From positions 1-64,000 of the forward strand of contig PERL01000004.1 in NCBI GenBank assembly GCA_002928735.1: a stretch of DNA of 64,000 bases. The letters are read 5' to 3'. Positions 28,601 to 37,282 of this stretch are shown in pieces. This DNA comes from Hyphomicrobium sp. (GTDB taxonomy: Bacteria; Pseudomonadota; Alphaproteobacteria; Rhizobiales; Hyphomicrobiaceae). The notes beneath the pieces are model-generated. The model was not told where the DNA came from and did no database searches. It worked only from the letters and a program-made list of their open reading frames with translations. The translations under genes were made by a program, and so were the position numbers. Within the stretch, counting starts at the first letter, position 1, and the number at the start of each line of letters is the position of its first letter.

Positions 28601-29116
28601 GAAGCGGTCGCGGCCATGAAGGGCGGCGATCTGGGAGAAGCCGCCGACAAGTGGAGCCCCGAAATCGCGCTCGGCATGCCGGTGCTCATTCCCGAAGCCT
28701 ACGTCGCTGACCTGCAACTCCGTCTCGGCCTCTACCGCCGTCTCTCCTCACTCGAATCCCGCGCCGACATCGACGGCTTCGCCGCCGAATTGGTCGACCG
28801 GTTCGGCGAACTCCCCGACGAAGTGCGCTACCTGCTCGACGTCATGGAGATCAAAGGTCTCTGCCGCTCAGCCAACATCGCCAAGGTCGATGCGGGCCCC
28901 AAGGGCGCCGTCGTCACGTTCCGCAAGAACGATTTCCCAAACGCCGCCGGCCTCGCGCAATTCCTGCAGTCGGAACGCACTCGCGCCAAAATGCAGCCCG
29001 ACCACAAACTCGTCTTCCGCGGCGACTTCGAAACAGCCGCCGACCGCATCAAAGGCGTCCGCCAACTCGTCGCCTCGCTGGCCCGCATCGCCGCCGAAGC
29101 CAAGAAAGCCGCGTAA
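25622..29116 (+). CDS. mfd: Transcription-repair coupling factor Mfd
   Basis: Removes RNA polymerase stalled at lesions and recruits UvrA. The start MTAQIDTKRHDT at 25622 gives 1164 residues, the usual size. Domains in order are the UvrB-homology module (1-350), the polymerase-interaction domain (about 490-570; VGDLVVHADHGIGRFAGL), the RecG-like motor (motif I GDVGFGKTEVALRA, motif II DEEQHFGV, TLSATPIPRTL, QLRGRVGRSKRRAYAY) and the C-terminal TRCF domain. A GC hairpin (29128-29150) follows the stop, without a T tract. Confidence 0.97.
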   Translation: MTAQIDTKRHDTILCGVPEGLDALVLANLVQEAGSPSGPGLHLHIARDDRRTEEIENALKFFAPKVKVISFPAWDTVPYDRVGPNADIISKRITALAKLAHGGRKDPAIVLTTVNAVLQKVPPRQFIKNAMKILAPGQRIDMGELARRLSLAGYTRSSTVMEPGEFAVRGGILDLFSPGRQTPIRLDFFGDTIESIKSFDIETQRSLKPVPKVVLMPVSEVAFGEHPIALFRRRYVELFGGATGDDPMYEAVSAGRRFQGQEHWLPFYHEKLETLFDYVPGVKVSFDHNAEDVVKARFEQIGEHYDARVEGLETKNFGAEPYKPVPPDQMFLDAKTWGTALGTHDIVRLTAFEQTEGPNVRSMHAKKGKTFALERQNPETNVFDAVVSHIRALQIGKRRVIVVTWTPGARERLSHLLTEHGLKDVRKVDSYDEALALPGDIAALGVLGIEEGFETPTLAVIGEQDILGDRLVRTRRKPKRAASVLTEATSLSVGDLVVHADHGIGRFAGLKTITALGAPHDCLELIYAGGDKLYLPVENIELLSRYGSDEGDGQLDKLGGGAWQSRKARLKNRLREIAGELIKIAALRQLKEAPAVSPPTGAWDEFVARFPYEETEDQALSIEAVLADLASGRPMDRLVCGDVGFGKTEVALRAAFVAALNGMQVAVVVPTTLLARQHYKTFTERFKGLPVNVAQASRLVSAKDLADVKTGLKEGKIDIVVGTHALLGKAIDFARLGLIIVDEEQHFGVTHKERLKKLREDVHVLTLSATPIPRTLQLALTGVRELSLITTPPVDRLAVRTFISPFDPVILADALKRERARGGQSFYVVPRIADLDEVAEFLREVVPELKVARAHGQLTPTELEDIMTAFYEGQYDILLSTAIVESGLDVPNANTLIVHRADMFGLAALYQLRGRVGRSKRRAYAYFTTPPNRVLTEGADKRLKVLQSLDTLGAGFSLASHDLDIRGAGNLLGEEQSGHIREVGFELYQSMLEEAVAAMKGGDLGEAADKWSPEIALGMPVLIPEAYVADLQLRLGLYRRLSSLESRADIDGFAAELVDRFGELPDEVRYLLDVMEIKGLCRSANIAKVDAGPKGAVVTFRKNDFPNAAGLAQFLQSERTRAKMQPDHKLVFRGDFETAADRIKGVRQLVASLARIAAEAKKAA

Positions 29117-29127
29117 AGCGCACTTCA

Positions 29128-29150
29128 CCCCTCCACGCCAGGGGGAGGGG
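29128..29150. other. GC hairpin between mfd and the acyl-CoA ligase
   Basis: CCCCTCC/GGAGGGG arms with a nine-base loop lie between convergent genes. No T run is present on either strand, so any terminator role is weak. Confidence 0.3.
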
Positions 29151-29173
29151 AGTATCAGCGCCTCATACCAACC

Positions 29174-30730
29174 CTACCCTTTGGCCCGATACGCACGTTG
29201 CAACTCACTCCGCTTCACCTTCCCATTCGGCGTGCGCGGCAGGGCATCCACGACGACAATCTCGCGCGGGCATTTGTATTGCGCCAGCCGTTCCTTCGCG
29301 AACGCAAGCACGCTGGCTGCATCCACCGTGTGCCCGGGCTTTGCCACCAGAAACGCGCCGATCACCGTCACGCCTTCGCGCGGGCAAATCTCCGCGCAAG
29401 CGACCTCCGCCACATCCGGATGCTGCGCTATGGCCGTCTCGACCTCCAAAGGCGAGACGCGATAGCCCAGCGCCTTCATCACATCGTTGGCGCGACCTTG
29501 GTGGAAGATGTACCCATCCGCATCGATGATCGCGAGATCGCCGCCAAGGAACCAGTCGCCGCGATAAACCTCCGCCTCTTCATCGGCCCGATTCCAATAC
29601 CCGAGCATCAGCCCCGGATCGGAGCGATGCACGGCGAGCAACCCTTCCTCACCCGCCGGCAGCGGCTCCGTCCCGCCGTCAACCGGCAGCACCGCCACGC
29701 GACGCCCTGGCTGCGCGCGTCCGGGCGAACCCTCCTTGCGCACCATCCCCGGACAGGTCGACACGTAGGTCGAAATCTCGCTCATCCCCAGCGCTTCGTA
29801 GAGTTCGGTCCCAGTCCGCCCATGCCAGTCGCCGAACAGCGACGCGGCAGGGGCCTCGCCCGCTATCAACCCATGCCGCAGCGGCCTCACATCGAGCGGA
29901 CCCGGCGGCGCATATTTTAGGATTTGCCGGAAAAGCCCCGGCACGGCGGCGAAGATCGTCGCTCCGGTTTTGCGGATCACCGCTGGCCAAACCTCCGGCG
30001 TCTTCTCGCCGACAAAGATCGTGCTCGTCACGCCGTTGGCCCACGGATCGATGAGCCCTGTGCCGAGCGTGTAGGTCCAGTTGAACGCGCCCGCGTGCAG
30101 CATCACATCGTCGGGACGGATGCCATACCAGCCCTGATACGTGCGCGACCGGCCGAGCGCCACGCGATGCGCGTGCACCACCCCTTTCGGCCGCGCCGTC
30201 GTACCCGATGTGTAGAGCAGATACGCGGGATCTTCCGCCCGCGTGTCGGCATAGGTCCCGCGCCGCGCATAATGGATCATGTCGCGCACGTCCGCTTCGT
30301 CCAGCACCATCACGTCGGCCGGAATATCTCCGCGCGGCAGATGCGGCGCGAGCGCAACCGCGCGTGGCGCACTGTCCTGCATGAGAAAATCCGCTTCCGC
30401 CGCCGTCAGCTGGCTCGAGGTCGCCACCGCAATCAGACCCGCGGCGATCGCACCGAAATAGAGGATCGGATACGTACTCGTATTGTCGAGCCGGATCAGA
30501 ATGCGATCGCCGGGTTTCAGCCCACGATCCTCAAGCGCCGCAGCCACCCGCAGCACCGCGTCTTCCATCTGCGAAAACGTCCACGTCTCAAGCGGTGGAG
30601 TACCGGGCGACGGATCATCCACCACCACGAGCGCCGGCTTGTCCGGCAAGCGCTCGGCCTGCGGGCTAAGGCAATAGCGCGCCATGTTGAAGAGCTCGGG
30701 GATGACGAGAGGGGGCAGGGCAACGGTCAT
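29174..30730 (-). CDS. AMP-forming acyl-CoA synthetase / aryl-CoA ligase
   Basis: Activates a carboxylic acid to its CoA thioester by way of an acyl-adenylate. The 518-residue protein has the ANL signatures LLYTSGTTARPKGVVHAHR (phosphate loop), YEALGMSEIS, GGDLAIIDADGY and the catalytic-lysine tail RTPNGKVKRSEL. Overall the layout resembles the benzoate-CoA ligase/acyl-CoA synthetase branch. The substrate cannot be assigned. No pathway genes are adjacent; the upstream neighbour on the same strand is a binding protein 33 bases away, which hints at an uptake-then-activate pair but proves nothing. Confidence 0.88.
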   Translation of the reverse strand: MTVALPPLVIPELFNMARYCLSPQAERLPDKPALVVVDDPSPGTPPLETWTFSQMEDAVLRVAAALEDRGLKPGDRILIRLDNTSTYPILYFGAIAAGLIAVATSSQLTAAEADFLMQDSAPRAVALAPHLPRGDIPADVMVLDEADVRDMIHYARRGTYADTRAEDPAYLLYTSGTTARPKGVVHAHRVALGRSRTYQGWYGIRPDDVMLHAGAFNWTYTLGTGLIDPWANGVTSTIFVGEKTPEVWPAVIRKTGATIFAAVPGLFRQILKYAPPGPLDVRPLRHGLIAGEAPAASLFGDWHGRTGTELYEALGMSEISTYVSTCPGMVRKEGSPGRAQPGRRVAVLPVDGGTEPLPAGEEGLLAVHRSDPGLMLGYWNRADEEAEVYRGDWFLGGDLAIIDADGYIFHQGRANDVMKALGYRVSPLEVETAIAQHPDVAEVACAEICPREGVTVIGAFLVAKPGHTVDAASVLAFAKERLAQYKCPREIVVVDALPRTPNGKVKRSELQRAYRAKG

Positions 30731-30763
30731 GGGTGCGGACGTTCTAAGGGCGGGGTTGCAAGC

Positions 30764-32602
30764 CTACTTCTGCCCGTCAATCCACCACGTGTCGAGACTG
30801 AAGCCCCACAGGGGGAAGCGCTCGGGGCCTTTAACCTGCTTCCAGTGCGCCACCCACTGCCGCGAGGCATGAAAGAGCGGGATCACATAGGTGCCCGATA
30901 GGAGCACCCGGTCCAAGGCACGCACGGCAGAGGTGAAATCCTGGTCGTCCTTGGCCTCCAAGAGCCGCTTGATCATGGCATCCACCGCAGGGTTCTTCAC
31001 GCCGACGAAATTGAAGGAGCCAGGCACGTCGGCGTTGCGGCTGTCCCAGCGAAACACCTGCTCGTTGCCCGGCGACAGAGACGACGGCCACGCCGTCTGG
31101 ATCATGTCGTAATCATAGTCCTTGAGCCGGGACTGATACTGCGAACTATCGACAACGCGCAGCCGCGCCGCGATGCCGAGCTTCGCCAGATCGGAAACGA
31201 AACTGGCGATCAGCCGCTGCTGCACGCTCGAGCCCGCTAGTATCTCGAACCCAAGGACCTGCTGCGTGTCCTTGTGGATCAGCCGCCCGCCCTCGATCAC
31301 ATAGCCGGCCTCGCTGAACAGCCGGAACGCTTCCCGCGCATTCTCGCGATTGTGCCCCGTGCCGTCGCTGACCGGCATCCGCGCCCGCCCCTCCATCACC
31401 TCCGGCAACACGGCATCCGGAAATGGCGCCAGAAACTCCCGCTCCCGCGCATCCGCCGGCTTGCCGACCGACGACAGATACGACCGCTCGAAGAAGCTTT
31501 CCGTGCGCTTGTAAAGCCCGTGGTAGAGCGTCTTGTTTACCCACTCGAAGTTGAACAGCAAAAGCAGCCCGCGCCGCACGCGCGGATCTTGAAACACCGG
31601 CCGCCGGATGTTGAAGGCGAGCGCCGACATGCCCGCCGGCAAACCTGTCTCCACCTCCCGCATCAGCATCCGCCCATCGCGCTTGGCCGGGATGTCGTAG
31701 CCCGATGACCACAATTTCGGATCATCTTCGGAGCGCATGCTGAGCACGCCCGACTTGAACGCCTCGAACTGCACGCTCATGTCGCGAAAATATTCGTACC
31801 TGATCTCGTCGAAATTGAACCGCCCCCGGTTCACCGGCAGATCGCGGCCCCAATAGTCGGGATTGCGCTTGTAGGTGATCGACCGCCCTGCATCGACCGC
31901 CGCGATCGTGTACGGCCCCGACCCGACCAGCGGCACCAGCGTCGTGCGCTCGAACGTCTCCGGCGTGAGGAGATGCTTCGGCAGCACCGGCATCGACGCC
32001 ATGATGAGCGGCATCTCACGATCGCCGCTGGCATCGAAGACAAAGCGCACCGCCAAGTCCGACACACGCTCTGTGCGAACGACTTTTTTGTAGGAGTTGC
32101 GATGGTTCGGCCGCCCGCGTTCCCGCAAGACTTCCATCGAAAAGATGACGTCGTCGGCCGTCACCGGCTTCCCATCGGAGAACCGCGCCGCCGGATCGAT
32201 GTGGAATGTCACCGACGAGCGGTCGTCGGGAACGTCGGCAGTCTTCGCAATGAGTCCGTACATCGTGAAGGGTTCGTCGAACCCGCGTGCCATGAGCGTT
32301 TCGTAAACCCACTCCCGAATACCCGCGACGGGTTCTCCGCGAATGATCAGCGGGTTCAGCGTGTCGAACGACCCCGTCTGGCCGAGAACAACGCGTCCCC
32401 CCTTCGGCGCGGCCGGATCCGCGAAACCAAAGTGCTGAAATCCCGACGGGTATTTCGGCGCGCCATGCATGGCAATCGCATGCGCCCCCACGTCGCCGGC
32501 CCGCGCCGCACCGGCGCCGAGCAGCAACCCGAACACCGCGGCAGCGAGGCAGGCCCAGCCGAGACCGGATCGTGGCGTAGGGCGCGGCCCAAGGCGCGTC
32601 AT
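30764..32602 (-). CDS. YejA-like ABC transporter substrate-binding protein (family 5)
   Basis: A periplasmic peptide-type binding protein of 612 residues. The start at 32602 has GGAG five bases upstream and gives a signal peptide ending at GAARAGD. Family 5 features are KGGRVVLGQTGSFDTLNPL, FSDGKPVTADDVIFSME and the late DYDMIQTAWPSSLSPGNEQ. The overall match is to YejA (oligopeptide/microcin C type) rather than DppA. The partner permease and ATPase genes (yejB, yejE, yejF) are not in the window next to it, so it is an orphan here. Confidence 0.88.
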   Translation of the reverse strand: MTRLGPRPTPRSGLGWACLAAAVFGLLLGAGAARAGDVGAHAIAMHGAPKYPSGFQHFGFADPAAPKGGRVVLGQTGSFDTLNPLIIRGEPVAGIREWVYETLMARGFDEPFTMYGLIAKTADVPDDRSSVTFHIDPAARFSDGKPVTADDVIFSMEVLRERGRPNHRNSYKKVVRTERVSDLAVRFVFDASGDREMPLIMASMPVLPKHLLTPETFERTTLVPLVGSGPYTIAAVDAGRSITYKRNPDYWGRDLPVNRGRFNFDEIRYEYFRDMSVQFEAFKSGVLSMRSEDDPKLWSSGYDIPAKRDGRMLMREVETGLPAGMSALAFNIRRPVFQDPRVRRGLLLLFNFEWVNKTLYHGLYKRTESFFERSYLSSVGKPADAREREFLAPFPDAVLPEVMEGRARMPVSDGTGHNRENAREAFRLFSEAGYVIEGGRLIHKDTQQVLGFEILAGSSVQQRLIASFVSDLAKLGIAARLRVVDSSQYQSRLKDYDYDMIQTAWPSSLSPGNEQVFRWDSRNADVPGSFNFVGVKNPAVDAMIKRLLEAKDDQDFTSAVRALDRVLLSGTYVIPLFHASRQWVAHWKQVKGPERFPLWGFSLDTWWIDGQK

Positions 32603-32973
32603 GGCGTCTCCAGGAGTTTGACCGGACGCGGGGTTCGCGGGTCGGCACGAGCAGATGAAACGGCCTTTACCATAATGGCGGCAGCCATTTAGCACGTTAG
32701 ACACCGATCCGCTTAAAGCTCAAACGCGACCGATCCGTGGCCAGTTTGCAACGAGCCCCCGTGAGACCGTTGTGCACGACTTGACGCCCGCCCGCCCGGC
32801 CACGGGATTGCCGCAATCCGAGCCTTACTGCCCCTCGGCTGGCGCAAGGGCGCTGGAGGGTGTGCAGGCTCGGCGAAACGTCGGTCGAACCAGTGTCCCA
32901 ACGACCCTGAATAACGCGCGCCTCAGAGGGGTGGAGCCGGTGATCCGGCTCAGAGAGAAAGGTCCAATTTTTC
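32603..32973. other. Divergent intergenic region before ialB-like gene
   Basis: About 370 bases between divergent genes. No convincing open frame, repeat or promoter pair was recognised. The last 25 bases hold the AAAGG ribosome site of the IalB-like gene. Confidence 0.5.
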
Positions 32974-33837
32974 ATGGCACACGCACGTACGTTTGGTTTC
33001 ACCGCCTGGAGCGCGCTGGCCGCAGCTCTTGTGATCGCCGGCACGCCCGCCCTCGCGCAGGATAAGCCCGCCGCCGCTCCTGCCAAGCCCGCCGCGGCCC
33101 CCGCCGCCGGCGCAGCCCCCGCCGCCGGCGCAGCCCCCGCTGCCGCTGCCGCTAACAAGAGCGCCTGGGTCAAGCTCTGCGAAAAGACCCCGCTCGTGAA
33201 GAAGGGCGAAGACGGCAAGGAAGTGAAGGAAGAAAAAGACATCTGCCTCACCCACCACGAGCGCCTCGACGGCAACTCTGGCATGGTGCTGGTCTCCGCC
33301 GCCATCCGCGAAGTCGAAGGCCAGGACAAGAAGCACCTCATGATCATGGTGCCGCTCGGCATGGCGCTTCCCCCGGGCCTGCGCGCCGCCGTCTACACCA
33401 AGGACCAGTGGGCCAAGATCGCCAAGAACGAAAAGGTCGACGACAAGGAACTGAAACCGGTCGATCTCAAGTATTCGCTCTGCCATGCCTCGGGCTGCAC
33501 GGCTGAAATCGAAGCCGAAGCCGGCATTCTGGATCAGATGAAGGCCGGTGGTGGTCTGATGGTAGTCGCCATGAACGCAGCCGCTCAGCCGATCGGCTTC
33601 CCCGTGCCGCTCGATGGATTCACCGACGCATTCGCCGGCAAGCCCATCGACAACGCCGAATACAAAAAGGCCCGCGGTCAGCTGATGGCCCAGATCCGCG
33701 ACCGCCAGAAGGCCGCGATCGATAAGTTCAAGGCCGAGCAACTGAAGAAGATCCCGACCGATGGTCCGGGCGCCCCGCCGACCACGACGGGTTCGGCTCC
33801 GGCTAAGCCCGCCGCAGCTCCGGCTCCCAAGCAGTAA
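32974..33837 (+). CDS. Invasion-associated locus B (IalB) family protein
   Basis: A 287-residue exported protein with a signal peptide ending at ALAQD. An Ala/Pro/Lys linker (about 30-65) contains a repeated six-residue AAGAAP unit encoded by a perfect 18-base tandem repeat (about 33103-33138). The IalB domain follows: KLCEKTPLVK, CLTHHERLDG, VPLGMALPPGLR and the LCHASGCTAEIEAE cysteine pair. The Lys-rich C-terminal tail beyond the domain ends in another Pro/Ala segment. The name comes from Bartonella; in free-living alphaproteobacteria the function is unknown. Confidence 0.9.
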   Translation: MAHARTFGFTAWSALAAALVIAGTPALAQDKPAAAPAKPAAAPAAGAAPAAGAAPAAAAANKSAWVKLCEKTPLVKKGEDGKEVKEEKDICLTHHERLDGNSGMVLVSAAIREVEGQDKKHLMIMVPLGMALPPGLRAAVYTKDQWAKIAKNEKVDDKELKPVDLKYSLCHASGCTAEIEAEAGILDQMKAGGGLMVVAMNAAAQPIGFPVPLDGFTDAFAGKPIDNAEYKKARGQLMAQIRDRQKAAIDKFKAEQLKKIPTDGPGAPPTTTGSAPAKPAAAPAPKQ

Positions 33838-33857
33838 AGCTGACACTTCCCAAAATC

Positions 33858-33891
33858 AAAACCGCCCGGTGGAAACACCGGGCGGTTTTTT
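33858..33891 (+). terminator. Rho-independent terminator after the IalB-like gene
   Basis: AAAACCGCCCGGTG and CACCGGGCGGTTTT form a fourteen-base stem with a GAAA loop, followed by more T. The convergent hspQ-like gene ends 49 bases further on, and the T-rich minus side may also serve it. Confidence 0.9.
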
Positions 33892-33939
33892 GTCTGCCAA
33901 AGGTCTGATCGTGCGGGGACAGCCGAACGCCGAATGGGG

Positions 33940-34683
33940 TCAGTTCAGCATGGTCATGAACACGGGGCGGTAGCGCCCCTCATCGTCCTCGACAAAGTAA
34001 TCCGCGACCTGCGGATGGCGCACCGGCACACCCGTGGTATCCGGCATCAGATTCTGCTCAGAAACGTAGGCGATGTATTCCGTCTCCGCGTTCTCAGCCA
34101 GCAGATGGTAGAACGGCTGGTTCTTCTTCGGCCGCATCTGCTCGGGAATCGACAGCCACCACTCGTCCGTGTTGGCGAACACAGGGTCAATGTCAAAAAC
34201 CACGCCCCTGAACGGATAAAACTTGTGCCGCACCACGTCGCCGACCGCGAATCGCGCCAGAGCCATGCCGCCGTCCCGGCGTTTGCCGCCAACCCGCAAA
34301 GCCCGCTCGCCCTTCCGCAAACGCGGCCTTGCCTTGACCTCGGCGGCAACGCGGCGTTGGGTCCGGGATGGGGCCACAGCATCCGGCGATTTCGCCAGCG
34401 GTGCTTTCGGCGAAACCGCACGCACCTTCACCTTGCCCGCAGCTTTCGCCTTGATCTTGGCAACCGCCTTTGCGCCGCGCGCCGCCACGGGCTGATCGGC
34501 CGCCGGTGTCTTCGCGGCAATGGCTTTGCGGCTCCGCTTGACGGCTGGCTTGGCGGCCTTGGCCTTTGGAACTGCGGGGTCGGAAGGGCTACGTTTTCCA
34601 CTCATGTCGGGATTACGCACTGCCCGCGCCGCGCGTGTCAAGGCGCGCCGCCTCTTATCGTTCATGGTCCGTTTGCGGGTCAT
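33940..34683 (-). CDS. hspQ: HspQ (YccV-like) domain protein with long basic Ala/Lys N-terminal extension
   Basis: The last 108 residues (from M140) are a complete HspQ/YccV hemimethylated-DNA-binding-type domain: FAVGDVVRHKFYPFRGVVFD, DEWWLSIPE, QPFYHLLAEN, and YVSEQNLMPD. HspQ is an adaptor of Lon-type proteolysis in enterobacteria. Ahead of it are 139 residues rich in Ala, Lys, Arg and Pro (for example AKIKAKAAGKVKVRA), reminiscent of histone H1-like tails. The ATG at 34683 overlaps the stop of the malyl-CoA lyase gene as TAATG, suggesting coupling and supporting the long form. Initiation at the internal ATG 34266 would give a normal-size HspQ, and I cannot exclude it. Confidence 0.82.
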   Translation of the reverse strand: MTRKRTMNDKRRRALTRAARAVRNPDMSGKRSPSDPAVPKAKAAKPAVKRSRKAIAAKTPAADQPVAARGAKAVAKIKAKAAGKVKVRAVSPKAPLAKSPDAVAPSRTQRRVAAEVKARPRLRKGERALRVGGKRRDGGMALARFAVGDVVRHKFYPFRGVVFDIDPVFANTDEWWLSIPEQMRPKKNQPFYHLLAENAETEYIAYVSEQNLMPDTTGVPVRHPQVADYFVEDDEGRYRPVFMTMLN

Positions 34684-35735
34684 TAGAAGCCGTATGCCGC
34701 CGACCGTTCCGGATCCTTCGACGCGACGAGACGTGCCAAATCAACGATCACCTTCGCCTGCTTCCAGGTCGCATCGTCCTGCATCTTGCCGTCGATCATG
34801 ACCGCGCCGGTCCCGTCAGGCATCGCCTCCAGGATCTTACGAGCGAACGCCACTTCCTTCGGGTCCGGCGAAAATACGCGCTTGGCGATCTCGATCTGCG
34901 AGGGATGCAGCGACCACGCCCCCAGACAACCCTGGAGATATGCGTTGCGGAATTGCGCTTCGCACGCTGCCCCGTCGGCGAAATCCCCGAACGGACCATA
35001 AAACGGCTTCAACCCGTACGACAGGCAAGCATCGACCATCTTGCCGACCGTGTAGTGCCAGAGGTCCTGCTGATAATGGGCACGCGGACCACCATCCTTC
35101 GACGGATCGGCAAGCACGCCATAGTCGGGATGCCCGCCGCCGACGCGTGTCGTCTTCATGCCGCGCGAAGCCGCCAGATCCGCCGGACCAAGGCTCATCC
35201 CGTGCATACGTGGCGAAGACGCCGCGATCGCCTCCACGTTCTTCACGCCTTCCGCCGTTTCCAAAATCGCGTGGATAAGGATCGGGCGGCTCACCTTGTG
35301 CTTGGCTTCGAGCTGCGCCAGCAGCTGATCGAGATAATGAATGTCCCACGGCCCCTCGACCTTGGGCAGCATGATAACGTCGACCTTGTTGCCGGCCTTC
35401 GCAACGATCTCGGTCACGTCGTCAAGCATCCACGGCGAATTGAGGCAATTGATGCGCGTCCAAAGCCCCGTCTGGCCGAAGTCGAATTCATTCGCCATCG
35501 AGACGAATCCGGCGCGCGCTTGCTCCTTCTCGCCCACCGCAATCGCGTCCTCGAGATTGCCTAGGACGACGTCCACCTGTCCAATGGTGTCTTTTAGCTT
35601 GGCCCGAATCTTTTCGTTATGCGGCGGGATGAAGTGGATCATCCGCTCGATGCGCACCGGCAGCGCGCGATAAGGTTCGGGAGCCCCGATCGCAAGGGGG
35701 GCGAAATGTTTGGCGGGCGTGCGCGTTACGCTCAT
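34683..35735 (-). CDS. mcl: L-malyl-CoA/beta-methylmalyl-CoA lyase (HpcH/HpaI family)
   Basis: Reversibly cleaves malyl-CoA to acetyl-CoA and glyoxylate, and methylmalyl-CoA to propionyl-CoA and glyoxylate. The 350-residue protein has the CoA-ester lyase TIM-barrel motifs [44 protein letters not shown] and a family-typical C-terminus [20 protein letters not shown]. As remembered, it looks very close to the Chloroflexus/Rhodobacter-type enzyme. In a methylotroph-like relative it would serve the serine or ethylmalonyl-CoA cycle. No other genes of those cycles are adjacent. It is probably co-transcribed with the hspQ-like gene. Confidence 0.9.
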   Translation of the reverse strand: MSVTRTPAKHFAPLAIGAPEPYRALPVRIERMIHFIPPHNEKIRAKLKDTIGQVDVVLGNLEDAIAVGEKEQARAGFVSMANEFDFGQTGLWTRINCLNSPWMLDDVTEIVAKAGNKVDVIMLPKVEGPWDIHYLDQLLAQLEAKHKVSRPILIHAILETAEGVKNVEAIAASSPRMHGMSLGPADLAASRGMKTTRVGGGHPDYGVLADPSKDGGPRAHYQQDLWHYTVGKMVDACLSYGLKPFYGPFGDFADGAACEAQFRNAYLQGCLGAWSLHPSQIEIAKRVFSPDPKEVAFARKILEAMPDGTGAVMIDGKMQDDATWKQAKVIVDLARLVASKDPERSAAYGF

Positions 35736-35917
35736 GAGATGGCAGCACCTTGTATCGGAGTTGATCAGTGGTCAGCAGGCGATTTTGCGCCGCACATTAG
35801 GCCGGACCTGTCCGCTGTCAATTGCCGCAATCAGCGCTCCAACCGACCCGCGAGTCGGCTAGGTTGCCCGGGAACGATGCATACGGACGGCGCGCTGCAC
35901 TGGCGGGAAACGAGAGC

Positions 35918-37273
35918 ATGACGGCTGGCGAGACATACCATCGCAGGCACCGGTGGCCCGCATTAAGGGTCGCCGCCGCTGCAGTGTGGGCAAGCGCAAG
36001 CCTGTGCGCGCCAGTTGCCGCCGACCAGCCTTCTTTACAACAGGCCGCCACCGCCCAACTGATGGCCAAGGCGAACGCCAAACCGTCACGCAAAAACCGC
36101 GCTAAGCCCAAGCCTGCAAGCGCGGCACCAGAAACAAAGACCCCACTGAAGGTCCTCTCGCGCGGCGAAATCCTGGCCACTGATCCCGCCATCCTCGAAC
36201 GTTTGGGCCGTCACCTCGTCATCGGCTATCACAGCCCCGCAACGGTGAAGGCCCTCGTCGAGAAGAAAGCCATCGCCGGTATTTTCATCACCGATCACAA
36301 TGTCCGCCGCCGCAAGGTGCCGGACATCCGCGCCGAGATCGATGCGCTGCAGGCCATCCGCAAAAGCCAAGGCCTGCCACCCCTGATCATAGCGGCCGAC
36401 CAGGAAGGCGGCGCTGTGTCCCGTCTCACGCCACCGCTCGCCCGCCAGCCGGGCCTCGCCAAAGTGCTCTCGTCCGTCAAACCCCGCGAAGACCCCAAGC
36501 CCGCAGTCGTCGCCTATGCCCGCAAGCAAGCGACCGAACTAAAGCGCATCGGTGTCAATCTCAATTTTGCCCCCGTCGTGGATCTCAAGATCGACCCGAA
36601 ACGGCGCAGCGACGGCGAAACCCAGTTGCGCTTCCGGGCCCTGTCATCCGACCCAAAAACGGTCAGCAACGCCGCCGGCTGGTATTGCGATACGCTGGCC
36701 GAAGAAGGCGTCTTTTGCACCATCAAGCATTTCCCCGGGCTTGGACGTGTCGCACTCGATACCCACCGTCACGCCGGCGACATCAAAGCGCCGCTCGTGG
36801 AACTGAAAGGCGCTGACTGGGTCCCCTTTCGCGACCTGATGGGCAAGCCGCACGTCGTTACCATGCTGGCCCACGTCCGCCTGCGCGAATTGGATCGCGA
36901 GACCCCATCGTCGTTTTCAGCGCCCGTCATCAACGGTCTGATCCGCACCGAGTGGGATCACAAGGGCCTGCTCATCACCGATGATTTTTCCATGGGTGCC
37001 GTCACCCGGGCCAAAGAAGGCATCGGCGGTGCGGCGGTGAAGGCGTTGAACGCCGGCGCCGATCTCGTCCTGGTGTCGTTCAGCGACAAGCACCTGAACA
37101 CCGTCATGACCGCTCTCATCGACGCGGAAAAGAAGGGCGATATCGACCGCGACGTCCGCGCCGCCAGCCTCGAACGGATGAAGGCGCTACCTGCCGCACA
37201 TGCCGCCGCACCCGCAGTACCGCTCCAGCAAATCCCGCCGTTGCCGGTGAAAAAATCTGCCGAAAAACCGTGA
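35918..37273 (+). CDS. Glycoside hydrolase family 3 (NagZ-like beta-N-acetylglucosaminidase)
   Basis: A 451-residue exported protein starting at ATG 35918 (MTAGETYHRRHRW) with an N-terminal hydrophobic signal segment and a basic Lys/Pro/Ala stretch to residue 80. The GH3 barrel follows: IIAADQEGGAVSRL, NLNFAPVVDL, IKHFPGLGRVALDTHRH and the nucleophile-region LLITDDFSMGAV. The KHFPG and TDDFSMG motifs are those of NagZ enzymes, which usually are cytoplasmic and recycle muropeptides. The apparent export signal would put this one in the periplasm. A stop-codon-free upstream extension exists but is not family-like. Confidence 0.85.
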   Translation: MTAGETYHRRHRWPALRVAAAAVWASASLCAPVAADQPSLQQAATAQLMAKANAKPSRKNRAKPKPASAAPETKTPLKVLSRGEILATDPAILERLGRHLVIGYHSPATVKALVEKKAIAGIFITDHNVRRRKVPDIRAEIDALQAIRKSQGLPPLIIAADQEGGAVSRLTPPLARQPGLAKVLSSVKPREDPKPAVVAYARKQATELKRIGVNLNFAPVVDLKIDPKRRSDGETQLRFRALSSDPKTVSNAAGWYCDTLAEEGVFCTIKHFPGLGRVALDTHRHAGDIKAPLVELKGADWVPFRDLMGKPHVVTMLAHVRLRELDRETPSSFSAPVINGLIRTEWDHKGLLITDDFSMGAVTRAKEGIGGAAVKALNAGADLVLVSFSDKHLNTVMTALIDAEKKGDIDRDVRAASLERMKALPAAHAAAPAVPLQQIPPLPVKKSAEKP

Positions 37274-37282
37274 CGTCCAGCG

